Shown here in pieces: positions 1-7,583 of a stretch of DNA of 24,478 nt. A program made the translations under genes and the position numbers. Within the stretch, counting starts at the first letter, position 1; every line of letters begins with the position of its first letter. This DNA comes from Armatimonadota bacterium (lineage in GTDB: Bacteria > Sysuimicrobiota > Sysuimicrobiia > Sysuimicrobiales > VGFF01), in NCBI GenBank assembly GCA_016868955.1, contig VGFF01000016.1, forward strand, positions 1 through 24,478, read 5' to 3'. Below the pieces are notes generated by a model, which did not search any database, had not been told where the DNA came from, and saw only the letters and a list, made by a program, of their open reading frames with translations.

Positions 1-1
1 T

Positions 2-285
2 GACGCGATGGCGATCGGTGTCCTGCAGGCCGCGCGAGAGCGCGGCCTGCGCGTGCCAGAGGACGTGGCGGTCGTCGGGATAGACGACGTCGAGTGGAGC
101 GCGCACGCGATCCAGCGCCTGACGTCCGTGCGGATTCCCAAGGAGCGAACGGCGGGCTCGCCGCCGAGCGCCTGCTTGCGCTCGTGAACGGCCGAAGACC
201 GCGCCCGACGGTGATCTTCGTGCCGGGCGACCTCGTTGTGCGGGAAAGCTGCGATGGCCGGCGGCTGACGCGCGCGCCGGCCTGA
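2..285 (+). pseudogene. LacI-family transcriptional regulator, C-terminal fragment with frameshift
   Basis: Only the C-terminal part of the effector-binding domain of a LacI/PurR-type repressor lies in the window. Frame 2 reads DAMAIGVLQAARERG, then a VPEDVAVVGIDDVEW stretch and LTSVRIPKER, the usual end of the periplasmic-binding-protein-like fold. After base ~148 the family pattern continues in frame 1 (GGLAAERLLALVNGRR, then LVVRESC, the classical C-terminal signature) to the TGA at 283-285. The join needs one missing base near 149-150, since frame 2 otherwise stops at about 183. Such repressors control sugar operons, which fits the aminotransferase/permease remnant just downstream. The family call is secure; whether the break is a sequencing error or a true mutation cannot be told from one sequence. 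Confidence 0.85.
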
Positions 286-300
286 GGGGAGGAGGCGGTC

Positions 301-747
301 ATCTTCGTTTGCGGCGCGAGGCTCGCGGTCGCTGGAGGCGCACCCGTTCGCGAGACCCCGATCCTGCCGGGGTGGCCCGGCGGTTTGCTGATCGGCGAAG
401 AAGAGAATGCGGAGGTCCTGAAGGTCCTCGACAGCCAGAGCTTGTTCCGCCACTACGGGCCGCGGCCGCAGCACAAGGTGTCCGAGTTCGAGCAAGAGTT
501 CGCGGCGGCGATGTTCGCGTTCCCGCTCGTCCTGCAGGAGTTCGTCTACGGGCTCACGTTCATCAGCGCCGTCGGCCGCATGACCGTCAGCCTCGGCGTG
601 CCGGTCGCCCTCGTGCGCGGCGACGTCTTCTACTGGGGGTCGTTGATGGCGGCGGCCCTGATCACGATCATCCCGATCGCGATCGTCTACAACGCGTTCA
701 TCGATCGCTTCCTGGCCGGGCTCACCGCTGGCGCGGTGAATGGGTGA
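301..747 (+). pseudogene. Chimeric ORF: DegT/DnrJ/EryC1 aminotransferase N-terminus joined to MalG-type sugar ABC permease C-terminus
   Basis: One open frame (frame 1) carries parts of two unrelated families. From about 319 it reads LAVAGGAPVRETPILPGWP, then IGEEENAEVLKVL and FEQEFAA, the N-terminus of PLP-dependent DegT/DnrJ/EryC1/StrS sugar aminotransferases. From about 505-513 it becomes FAFPLVLQEFVYGLTFIS, then RGDVFYWGSLMAAALI, and ends LTAGAVNG, the last membrane segments of a CUT1 (MalG-like) inner-membrane permease. Neither part is functional alone: the PLP lysine domain and the permease EAA loop are both absent. The join lies in GCGGCGGCGATG around 502-513. No ATG, GTG or TTG lies in frame before TTG 385, although GGGGAGGAGG sits at 286-295. 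A TTG at 309 follows it but is out of frame, so another indel near the start is possible. A deletion or misassembly of a degT...malG sugar cluster explains this best. Confidence 0.8.
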
Positions 748-752
748 TCCGC

Positions 753-775
753 GGCGGGCCCGATCCGCGCCCGCC
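753..775 (+). terminator. GC-rich hairpin after the permease remnant
   Basis: Perfect 7-bp arms GGCGGGC (753-759) and GCCCGCC (769-775) enclose a 9-nt loop, 5 bp after the permease stop. No T-run follows, so it is at best a weak or Rho-assisted terminator. Such GC hairpins also arise by chance in this composition. Confidence 0.3.
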
Positions 776-814
776 CGTGGTATGTATCGAGGGGGTACGA
801 ACCTTCGGCCGCGT

Positions 815-844
815 TTGACCCGCCTTCAGCGCCGCGGGTACGAT
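815..844 (+). promoter_or_regulatory. Candidate sigma-70-type promoter of the moxR operon
   Basis: A TTGACC box at 815-820 is separated by 18 bp from TACGAT at 839-844, about 70 bp upstream of the moxR ATG. The following bases (TTTAATAACT) are unusually AT-rich for this window. Position and spacing are right for the operon at 917-4851. A ribosome-binding stretch GAGGAGAGG lies at 898-906, just before the ATG. Confidence 0.5.
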
Positions 845-916
845 TTAATAACTGGTCGCGTCCCTCGCGCGCTCCGTTCACGCCGGTCGCATCCCCAGAG
901 GAGAGGAAAAACTCTC

Positions 917-1954
917 ATGAGCTACAGCACCGAGACGTACACGCAGAGTGCGGCGACGTTGCGCAACGTGCTGTTCGAGATCAAGAAGGCCATCGTCGGG
1001 CAGGACCTGATGCTCGAGCGTATCCTGGTCGCTTTGCTCGCGCGCGGCCACGTGCTCATCGAAGGCGTCCCTGGCCTCGCGAAGACCATGACGATCAAGA
1101 CGGTGTCCCGCGTCGTCTGCGGCCAGTTCAAGCGCGTGCAGTTCACGCCCGACCTCGTGCCGGCCGACCTCGTCGGCACGCGGATCTACAACCAGCAACG
1201 CAGCGTCTTCGAGATCGAGCTGGGGCCGATCTTCGCGAACCTCGTCCTCGCGGACGAGATCAACCGCGCGCCGGCCAAGGTGCAGTCCGCACTATTGGAG
1301 GCCATGCAGGAGCGCCAGGTCACGATCGGCCGCGAGACGTTCAAGCTGCCGGAGCCGTTCCTCGTCCTGGCGACGCAGAACCCGATCGAGAGCGAAGGCA
1401 CTTATCCGCTGCCGGAGGCCCAACTCGACCGGTTCATGTTCAAGGTCCTCATCGGGTATCCGTCGATCCACGAGGAAATCGTCGTCGTCGAGCGCGGAAC
1501 GTCCCAGGAGGCTGTGGACATCCAGCAGGTCATCGACGCCGACGCGTTGGCGGAGCTGCAGCGCATCGGCGATTCGGTCTACGTGCACCCGCGCGTCATG
1601 GAATATGCCGTGAACCTCGCGGTCGCGACGCGCGACCCGGGAACCGTCGGGCTGCCCGATCTGCGGAAGTACATCTCGTTCGGGGCGAGCCCGCGGGCGC
1701 CGCTCAATCTCGTGCTCGGCGCGAAGGCGCTGGCGGTGCTGCGCGGGCGCGAATACGCGCTGCCCGAGGACGTGCGGGATCTGTCGTTCGAAGTGCTGCG
1801 GCATCGCTTCGTCCTGTCGTACGAGGCGCTGGCTGAGAATATGACCACGGACGCGCTGCTGCAGAAGGTGCTGGAGCGCGTGAGCCTGCCGAAGGTCCAT
1901 ATCGGAGACCCGCATGGAGACGCCCGAGCAGATACTCAAGCGGCTCGAGCTTAA
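917..1954 (+). CDS. MoxR-family AAA+ ATPase
   Basis: A 345-residue cytoplasmic AAA+ ATPase of the MoxR family, thought to act as a chaperone or metal-insertion/activation factor for VWA-domain partners. Visible motifs are Walker A GVPGLAKT (50-57), Walker B LVLADEIN (109-116), the QSALLEAMQERQVT helix typical of MoxR, sensor-1 LATQNPIE and the downstream LPEAQLDRF arginine-finger region. The ATG at 917 follows GAGGAGAGG and removes a long unconvincing N-terminal extension. The gene leads an operon with a DUF58 protein and two VWA membrane proteins, the standard genetic partners of MoxR. It overlaps the DUF58 gene by 41 bp. The substrate is unknown; an essentially certain family call. Confidence 0.95.
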   Translation: MSYSTETYTQSAATLRNVLFEIKKAIVGQDLMLERILVALLARGHVLIEGVPGLAKTMTIKTVSRVVCGQFKRVQFTPDLVPADLVGTRIYNQQRSVFEIELGPIFANLVLADEINRAPAKVQSALLEAMQERQVTIGRETFKLPEPFLVLATQNPIESEGTYPLPEAQLDRFMFKVLIGYPSIHEEIVVVERGTSQEAVDIQQVIDADALAELQRIGDSVYVHPRVMEYAVNLAVATRDPGTVGLPDLRKYISFGASPRAPLNLVLGAKALAVLRGREYALPEDVRDLSFEVLRHRFVLSYEALAENMTTDALLQKVLERVSLPKVHIGDPHGDARADTQAARA

Positions 1955-2807
1955 GGTCGTCCGGAAGCTCGACGGCTTTCTGTTCGGGGACTACACAGGC
2001 GTGTTCTACGGGCCGAGCCTCGACCTCGCGGAAGTCCGCGAGTATACGCCCGGGGACGAGATCCGCCGCATCGACTGGAACGTCACGGCGCGCACGAACA
2101 AGATCCACGTCCGCCAGTACCGCGAGGAGAAAGAGCTGACGGCCTGGCTCGTGCTCGATCTTTCGCCGTCGATGGCGTTCGGCACGCGTCGTCTGCTGAA
2201 GCGTCAGCTCGCCGCGGAGTTCGCGGCTGCGGCCGCGTACATCATCACGCGGCACGGCGACAAGGTCGGCGCCATGTTCTTCCCCGATCCCGTCCTAATC
2301 CCGCCGCGCGCCGGCAAGATCCAAGCCTTGCACATGCTGCACGCGATCGAGCGGATGCCGGCGGCGCACGGGCGCACGCGGACGAACCTCGCGGAGGCGA
2401 TTCTCAACGTCGACCGGACAGTACGCCGCCGCTCCTTGTTCTTTCTGATCTCGGACTTCCTGTCGCCGGACGGTTGGGACATCGCGTTGCGCCGCCTCGG
2501 CCAACGGCATGATGTCATCGCCGTGCGCGTCACCGATCCGATCGAGGGCGAGCTGCCGGACGTCGGCATGTTGACGTTCGAGGATCCCGAGACGGGAGAG
2601 CAGGTGCGCCTCGATACGTCCGATGCCCGCGTCCGCGCCGCCTATCGCACGCAGGCGCGGACGCACGAGGAGCGGATGCAAGCGGCGTTTCGGCGGTCGG
2701 CCACGGACGTGCTGACGTTGTCGACGCACCAGCCGCTCGTCGAGCCGCTGCTGAGGTTCCTGGCGTACCGCAAGAGGAGGCGGACGTGGAATTCACCTGG
2801 CCGGTGA
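1914..2807 (+). CDS. DUF58 protein (VWA-like fold), MoxR partner
   Basis: A 297-residue soluble protein of the DUF58 family. The diagnostic stretch YTPGDEIRRIDWNVTART lies at 45-62 and is followed by a VWA-like MIDAS beginning DLSPS (82-86) and a second acidic turn in FFLISDFLS. These domains bind a divalent metal and act with MoxR ATPases in assembling or regulating membrane or secreted complexes. The exact role is unknown throughout the family. The ATG at 1914 has GGAGA about 8 bases upstream. The start lies inside moxR (41-bp overlap) and the end overlaps the next gene by 22 bp, so translation is probably coupled. No transmembrane segment is evident. Confidence 0.92.
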   Translation: METPEQILKRLELKVVRKLDGFLFGDYTGVFYGPSLDLAEVREYTPGDEIRRIDWNVTARTNKIHVRQYREEKELTAWLVLDLSPSMAFGTRRLLKRQLAAEFAAAAAYIITRHGDKVGAMFFPDPVLIPPRAGKIQALHMLHAIERMPAAHGRTRTNLAEAILNVDRTVRRRSLFFLISDFLSPDGWDIALRRLGQRHDVIAVRVTDPIEGELPDVGMLTFEDPETGEQVRLDTSDARVRAAYRTQARTHEERMQAAFRRSATDVLTLSTHQPLVEPLLRFLAYRKRRRTWNSPGR

Positions 2808-3832
2808 TGCTGTTCGGACTCGCATCGCTGCCGGTGCTCGTCGCCGGTTTCTTCGCGTTGCGCCGGCGTCAGGCGGCCGCGGCGCAGACGCTCGCGGACA
2901 CGCACCTGCTTCCGTACGTCGTCCATGGCCCGAAGTTCCGGGCGCGCAACTTGCCGCTCTTCCTGTACCTGGCGGCGATCGCGTTGTTGATCTTCTCGTC
3001 GGCGCGCCCCCTGGCCGCCGTTCCCATCTGGACGAACCGCGCCGCGGTCATGATCGCGGTCGACACGAGCAAGAGCATGGCCGGCACCGACCTCGCCCCG
3101 AGCCGCATGGACGCCGCGAAGAACGCGGTCAAGGAGTTCCTGCAGAACGTTCCGGGCTCCGCGAAGGTCGGGCTCGTCGCGTTCAGCGACTACGCGCAGA
3201 TCCTCATGCGACCGACGAACGAGCACGGAGACTTCTTGGAAGCGCTCGAGCGCCTGAAGCCGACGCAAGGAACGGCCGTTGGGTCGGCGATCCTCAGCGC
3301 GCTGCGCGCACTGCCCGGGCGGCAGAACGCCGGCCAGGATCTACTACAACAGATGCAGCCGCAGCTGGGCGGACCGGGCGGGACGCCGTTCCCGGGCGCG
3401 CCCGTGCCGCAGCCTGCGCCTTCCCCGTCGAACGAGCCGCCGGCGCCGGGGGCGATCATCGTCATCTCCGACGGCGTGACGAATCTCGGCGTGAATCCGA
3501 TGCAGGCCGCGCAAGCCGCGCGCCAGCACGACGTGAAGATCTACGCGATCGGCGTCGGTACCCCCAACGGCTCCGTGCAAACGGTCGACAACCAGCTCGT
3601 GTTCATCCCGTTCGATCCCACGGGGCTGCAGCAGATCGCCCAGCTCAGCGGCGGCAAGTACTTCTATCCGCCGTCCTCCGATGACCTCAAGCGCGTCTAC
3701 CGCGAGCTCGGCAACGCGTTCGGCTGGGAACGGAAGCGCATGGAGATCTCCGCTCACTTCGCGGGCGGCGCCGGCGCCCTGATGTTGTTGGGCGCATTGC
3801 TGTCGCTGAGTTGGTATCGTCGCGTGCCGTAG
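2786..3832 (+). CDS. VWA-domain membrane protein (BatA-like)
   Basis: A 348-residue protein with the BatA/Aerotolerance layout. Hydrophobic segments lie at about 5-24 and 55-72, followed by a VWA domain and one C-terminal helix (about 325-343), which places the VWA domain outside the membrane. MIDAS residues are visible: DTSKS (D93), the threonine in QGTAVGSAI and SDG before VTNLG. Between the MIDAS threonine and SDG a loop very rich in Pro, Gly and Gln (about 195-225) interrupts the domain. The GTG at 2786 is chosen because AAGAGGAGG ends 5 bases upstream. It is the third gene of the moxR operon; a near-homologue follows directly. Confidence 0.9.
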   Translation: MEFTWPVMLFGLASLPVLVAGFFALRRRQAAAAQTLADTHLLPYVVHGPKFRARNLPLFLYLAAIALLIFSSARPLAAVPIWTNRAAVMIAVDTSKSMAGTDLAPSRMDAAKNAVKEFLQNVPGSAKVGLVAFSDYAQILMRPTNEHGDFLEALERLKPTQGTAVGSAILSALRALPGRQNAGQDLLQQMQPQLGGPGGTPFPGAPVPQPAPSPSNEPPAPGAIIVISDGVTNLGVNPMQAAQAARQHDVKIYAIGVGTPNGSVQTVDNQLVFIPFDPTGLQQIAQLSGGKYFYPPSSDDLKRVYRELGNAFGWERKRMEISAHFAGGAGALMLLGALLSLSWYRRVP

Positions 3833-3855
3833 CGGATCCATCGACGGAGAATCTG

Positions 3856-4851
3856 ATGATGTCCTCGATCAGTTTCCTGTGGCCCGTCGCGTTGTTCGCG
3901 CTCGTGCTGCTGCCTCTGTTGGTGTGGGCCTACGTCGCCGGGCTTCGACGCCGCAGCCGGCGTGTCGTCTACCACTCCCATCTCGCGGCGCTGGCCGAAG
4001 CGTCCCGCGCCGGGCAACGCTGGCGTCCGCACGCCCCGAGCGCGTTGTTCGCCCTCGCGCTCACCTCCGTGATCGCGGCGCTGGCGCGCCCGGTCGCCCC
4101 GTTGCCGGTTCCGGCCTCGAACGTCTACGTCGTCTTGTCGATCGACGTGAGCCGCAGCATGCTGGCGCAGGACATCCAGCCGAATCGCATGGAAGCGACG
4201 AAGGGGGCGGCGGTCGACTTCGTCAAAGCGATGCCCAGGGACGCGCGCGTCGGCATCGTCACGTTCAGCTCCTACGGCACGTTGCTGCAACCGCCGAGCA
4301 ATGATCACGAGCGCGTGATCCGGACGATCGAGGCGTTGCAGACCGAATTCGCGACAGCGATCGGCGAGGGGCTCGTCGAAGCGGTGTGGGCGTTGCCGGG
4401 CCGCAAGCGACCGACGGCGGGGGAGGCGGCGGCGCCGCCGCCGTCGCCTCGCGAGAAGCTGCCGCCGGCGACGATCGTCTTGATGTCCGACGGCCAGAGC
4501 AACCGCGGGATCCTGCCGGCCGACGCCGCGCGCATCGCGCGCGATCAGCAGGTGAAGGTCTACACCGTCGGCGTCGGAACCACGGAAGGCACGTTCCTCA
4601 ATCTCGGCGGCCGCATGATCTGGGTGCGCCTGGACGAGGACACGCTCAAGGAGATGGCGACGATCACCGACGGAACCTACTACAACGCCAACTCCGCGCA
4701 GGAGCTGCGACGCGTCTACCGCAACCTCGGCCGCGTCATCGGCTGGGAGAGCAAGCCGACCGAGGTGACCGGCTTCGCCTCGGCCACGGCGGCGGTGCTG
4801 CTGATCCTGGCGGTCGCGGCGTCCCTGCTTTGGGTGCACCGGGGCGCCTGA
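3856..4851 (+). CDS. VWA-domain membrane protein, paralogue of the preceding gene
   Basis: A 331-residue protein built like its upstream neighbour: two N-terminal hydrophobic segments (about 7-27 and 60-78), a VWA domain with MIDAS DVSRS (D97), the threonine of FATAIGEGL and MSDGQSNRG, and a C-terminal helix. The ends of both proteins share the pattern RVYR-LG, G-W and E, so the pair probably arose by duplication. The ATG at 3856 (or 3859) follows CGGAGA; in-frame upstream codons overlapping the previous gene have no ribosome-binding site. It closes the moxR operon. A shorter loop rich in Pro and Ala replaces the Pro/Gly/Gln loop. The two VWA proteins may form a heteromer (inference). Confidence 0.9.
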   Translation: MMSSISFLWPVALFALVLLPLLVWAYVAGLRRRSRRVVYHSHLAALAEASRAGQRWRPHAPSALFALALTSVIAALARPVAPLPVPASNVYVVLSIDVSRSMLAQDIQPNRMEATKGAAVDFVKAMPRDARVGIVTFSSYGTLLQPPSNDHERVIRTIEALQTEFATAIGEGLVEAVWALPGRKRPTAGEAAAPPPSPREKLPPATIVLMSDGQSNRGILPADAARIARDQQVKVYTVGVGTTEGTFLNLGGRMIWVRLDEDTLKEMATITDGTYYNANSAQELRRVYRNLGRVIGWESKPTEVTGFASATAAVLLILAVAASLLWVHRGA

Positions 4852-4858
4852 GCCGGCC

Positions 4859-5130
4859 CTAACCGCCGCGTCGATCCAGACCGAGCCGCTCCCCCAACTC
4901 CACGAACGCCCGCAACCGGCGCTCGAGCAGCGCTTCCCATCCGAGGAGACGTGCGACGGGCCCCACCACGCGGCCACGTGCGTCGTCAGCGCTGCGAAGA
5001 CGCCCCTCGGGGGCGCCCCCAGGTCCATCTCCCTCTCGATGTGAAACGATCCGACGGCAAACGCTTCTCCGGTCGACGTCGAATGCTCCTCTCCTTGCGT
5101 TTCCTCGCGTCGCGGTTCTTCGGTTTTCAT
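4859..5130 (-). pseudogene. Decayed SRPBCC/AHSA1-type protein (START-like) remnant
   Basis: Reading leftwards from an ATG at 5130, the product begins with a charged leader and then FHIEREMDLGAPPRGVFAALT, followed by HVAAWWGPSHVSSDG. This matches the first strand, helix and WWGP turn of AHSA1/SRPBCC (polyketide-cyclase-like) proteins. Near 4935-4945 the family pattern jumps frame to LLERRLRAFVELGER (compare LVLEPRLGGRF.E.G in intact members) and stops at TAG 4861-4859. The gene is therefore frameshifted and less than two-thirds of the usual ~150 residues; the C-terminal helix is missing. It lies between the moxR operon and the mrfA promoter, convergent with the former. It is probably non-functional. 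Family recognition rests on about 35 residues. Confidence 0.6.
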
Positions 5131-5187
5131 CGCTTCGCCCAGCGCGAGGATCGCCTCCGCCCGGTGTCCCCGATGGAGGAATCCGCA

Positions 5188-5235
5188 CCCCCATATGCGA
5201 ACATATAATCCCGAATAGAAGTTCGCATATTGGGG
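5188..5235 (+). promoter_or_regulatory. Long palindromic operator overlapping a TATAAT -10 box, upstream of mrfA
   Basis: Arms CCCCCATATGCGAAC (5188-5202) and GTTCGCATATTGGGG (5221-5235) are reverse complements over 15 bp with one mismatch, around an 18-bp spacer. The spacer contains a perfect TATAAT (5204-5209), so the start of transcription should fall near 5215-5218, inside the palindrome. The ATG of mrfA follows 5 bp after the right arm, within a locally AT-rich stretch. I see no good -35 at the expected place. The layout is that of a repressor-controlled promoter; a 5'-UTR hairpin is the alternative. Confidence 0.65.
5212..5225 (+). promoter_or_regulatory. LexA (SOS, Cheo-box)-like site
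   Basis: CGAATAGAAGTTCG differs at one half-site base from the CGAAC-N4-GTTCG core bound by LexA in Bacillota and Actinobacteria. It sits over the predicted transcription start of mrfA. A degenerate second copy, CGAACATATAATCC (5198-5211), abuts it with a good left half. SOS control would suit a DNA-damage repair operon, but lexA is not in view, so this remains an inference from motif and context. Confidence 0.45.
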
Positions 5236-5240
5236 ACTCC

Positions 5241-7583
5241 ATGACCCTCGACCAGATTCTGGACGGCCTACGGACGAATCCACGATTCGCCGGCGGGTTC
5301 ACCGCGTGGCGGGAGGCCCCTGCGAGGGCGCCCGTGCTCGCCGATTTTCCCGCGCACGTCCATCCGAAGCTGCGGGAAGCGCTACGGAGCCGGGGCATTC
5401 GCCGGCTGTACGCCCACCAGGCGGACGCGATCGAGGCCGTCGCCGCCGGCCGCAGCATCGTCGTCGCGACGCCGACCGCCAGCGGGAAATCCTTGTGCTT
5501 CCATGTTCCGGTGCTCGATGCCATCCTCAAGGATCCCGATGCGCGGGCGCTCTACTTGTTCCCGACCAAGGCGCTCTCCGCCGATCAAGTGGACGAGCTC
5601 ACGGGGTTGAGCGGAGCGCTGGACGCGGGGATCAAGTGCTTCACCTACGATGGCGACACGCCTGACGCCGCCCGGCGCGTCATCCGCGCCGCCGGGCACA
5701 TCGTCGTCACGAACCCCGACATGCTGCACGCGGCGATCCTGCCGCAGCACACGAAGTGGCTACGGTTGTTCGAGAACCTGCGTTTCGTCGTCGCCGACGA
5801 GCTGCACACGTACCGGGGGGTCTTCGGAAGCCACGTCGCGAACGTCCTCCGTCGATTGCGGCGCATTTGCCGGTTCTATGGCGCCGATCCGCAGTTCATC
5901 GCCTGCTCGGCGACGATCGCCAACCCCAAGGAACACGCCGACCGCCTCACGGGCGAGGATTGCGTCCTCGTCGATCGCAACGGCGCGCCATCGGGGCGCA
6001 AGGTGTTCGCGATCTACAATCCGCCCGTCGTAAACGCGCCGTTGGGTATCCGCCGCGACGCGTTGCTCGAGGCGCGCGATATGGCTTCGGAGTTCGTGCG
6101 CAACCGCGTGCAAACGATCGCGTTCGCGCGCTCGCGGCTGCGCGCCGAGCTGTTGACGACCTATCTGACCGACATCGCCCACCGCTACGGGCTCCGCGAG
6201 GGCGCGGTGCGCGGGTATCGGGCCGGGTATCTGCCCTCCGAGCGACGCGCGATCGAGCGCGGCCTGCGCGATGGTTCCGTCGTCGCGGTCGCGAGCACGA
6301 ACGCGCTCGAGCTCGGGATCGACATCGGGCGGCTGCAAGCGGCGCTGCTCGTCGGCTATCCGGGCACCGTGGCGTCGACGTGGCAGCAGGCGGGACGCGC
6401 CGGTCGGACCGAGCAGCTCAGCGCCGCGATCCTCCTGGCTACGAGCGACCCGCTCGATCAATACCTCGCCCGGCATCCGGACTTCTTCTTCGGTCGGCCG
6501 GCCGAGAACGCGCTCGCGCATCCCGACAATCTGCTCATCCTGACCAGCCACCTCAAGTGCGCCGCCTTCGAGCTGCCGATCGACGTGGGGGAGTCGTTCG
6601 GCGAGGAGCCGGCCGACGAGATCCTGGCCTACCTGGCCGAGAATGGAACGGTTCACAACGAGGACGGGCGGTGGCACTACATCGACCAGTCCTATCCGGG
6701 CGAGGAAGTCTCCCTGCGCTCCGCTTCGACGGAGAACGTCGTCATCATCGACACAACGGAGACCGGCAAGCCGCGCGTCATCGGCGAGGTCGATCTCCCG
6801 GCCGCGCCCCCCTTCGTGCACGAGGATGCGATCTACCTTCACTTGGGGCGCCAGTACCACGTGGACCGGCTCGATTGGGACGAACGAAAGGCATACGTCC
6901 ATCAGGTGGCGGTCGACTACTATACGGACGCGCAGATCGCGACCGACGTGCGCGTGCTCGAGTCGTTCGAGGAAATCCGCAAGGCTGTCGATCGGCGCCA
7001 CGGCGAAGTATCGGTGACGTACAAGCCGACGATCTTCAAGAAGCTCAAGCTGCACACGCATGAAAACGTCGGCTGGGGCAAGATCCACCTGCCGGAGAGC
7101 ACGCTTCACACCTCAGCGTACTGGGTCGCGCTGCCGCCGGACGTTCTCGTCGGATCGACGAACGAGCAGACGCAGAGCCTGCTGCTCGGTCTCTCTTACG
7201 CGCTGCACAACACGGCGCCGCTGTACTTGATGTGCGATTCGCGGGACCTCGGGCGGACGTGTCAGATCCGCGCGCCGCACACCGGGATGCCGACGGTGTT
7301 CTTGTACGACGCGGTGCCCGGCGGCGTCGGGTTGGCGCCCCGCTTGTTCACGTATCACGACACTCTCTGGGACACCGCCCGCGAATTGATCGAGGGGTGC
7401 CCTTGCGAGTCCGGTTGCCCGTCCTGCGTGGGACCGATCCTCGAGGTCGGTGCGGAGGCGAAGCGACTCGTTCTCGACGTGCTGCGCACCGAGCTGTCGG
7501 GCGGCCGAGCCAGATCGGCCGACGGCGGCGTGAGACGGCCGCGAACCGCCGTCGCTGCATTGCCGCCGCGGTCCGCGCGATGA
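5241..7583 (+). CDS. mrfA: MrfA/YprA-family SF2 DNA helicase with DUF1998 zinc domain
   Basis: A 780-residue superfamily-2 helicase of the YprA type, renamed MrfA in Bacillus subtilis, where it acts with MrfB in repair of mitomycin C lesions. Motif I is ATPTASGKS (K83), motif II DELH (186-189), motif III CSATIANP, and motifs V-VI span TNALELGIDIG to QQAGRAGR. The C-terminal DUF1998 region ends in a four-cysteine cluster CPCESGCPSC (C720, C722, C726, C729), the zinc site of this family. Length and domain order are complete. The ATG at 5241 follows a weak GGGGA. Its TGA overlaps the mrfB ATG (ATGA), so the two are translated together. The promoter shows a palindromic operator with a LexA-like box. 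Confidence 0.93.
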   Translation: MTLDQILDGLRTNPRFAGGFTAWREAPARAPVLADFPAHVHPKLREALRSRGIRRLYAHQADAIEAVAAGRSIVVATPTASGKSLCFHVPVLDAILKDPDARALYLFPTKALSADQVDELTGLSGALDAGIKCFTYDGDTPDAARRVIRAAGHIVVTNPDMLHAAILPQHTKWLRLFENLRFVVADELHTYRGVFGSHVANVLRRLRRICRFYGADPQFIACSATIANPKEHADRLTGEDCVLVDRNGAPSGRKVFAIYNPPVVNAPLGIRRDALLEARDMASEFVRNRVQTIAFARSRLRAELLTTYLTDIAHRYGLREGAVRGYRAGYLPSERRAIERGLRDGSVVAVASTNALELGIDIGRLQAALLVGYPGTVASTWQQAGRAGRTEQLSAAILLATSDPLDQYLARHPDFFFGRPAENALAHPDNLLILTSHLKCAAFELPIDVGESFGEEPADEILAYLAENGTVHNEDGRWHYIDQSYPGEEVSLRSASTENVVIIDTTETGKPRVIGEVDLPAAPPFVHEDAIYLHLGRQYHVDRLDWDERKAYVHQVAVDYYTDAQIATDVRVLESFEEIRKAVDRRHGEVSVTYKPTIFKKLKLHTHENVGWGKIHLPESTLHTSAYWVALPPDVLVGSTNEQTQSLLLGLSYALHNTAPLYLMCDSRDLGRTCQIRAPHTGMPTVFLYDAVPGGVGLAPRLFTYHDTLWDTARELIEGCPCESGCPSCVGPILEVGAEAKRLVLDVLRTELSGGRARSADGGVRRPRTAVAALPPRSAR

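Noticed and set aside
309..818. Open frame of 169 codons overlapping the DegT-MalG chimera
   Set aside because: Mostly Arg/Pro/Gly with no family pattern, whereas the other frame gives two clear families. Only its TTG at 309 might matter as a displaced start.
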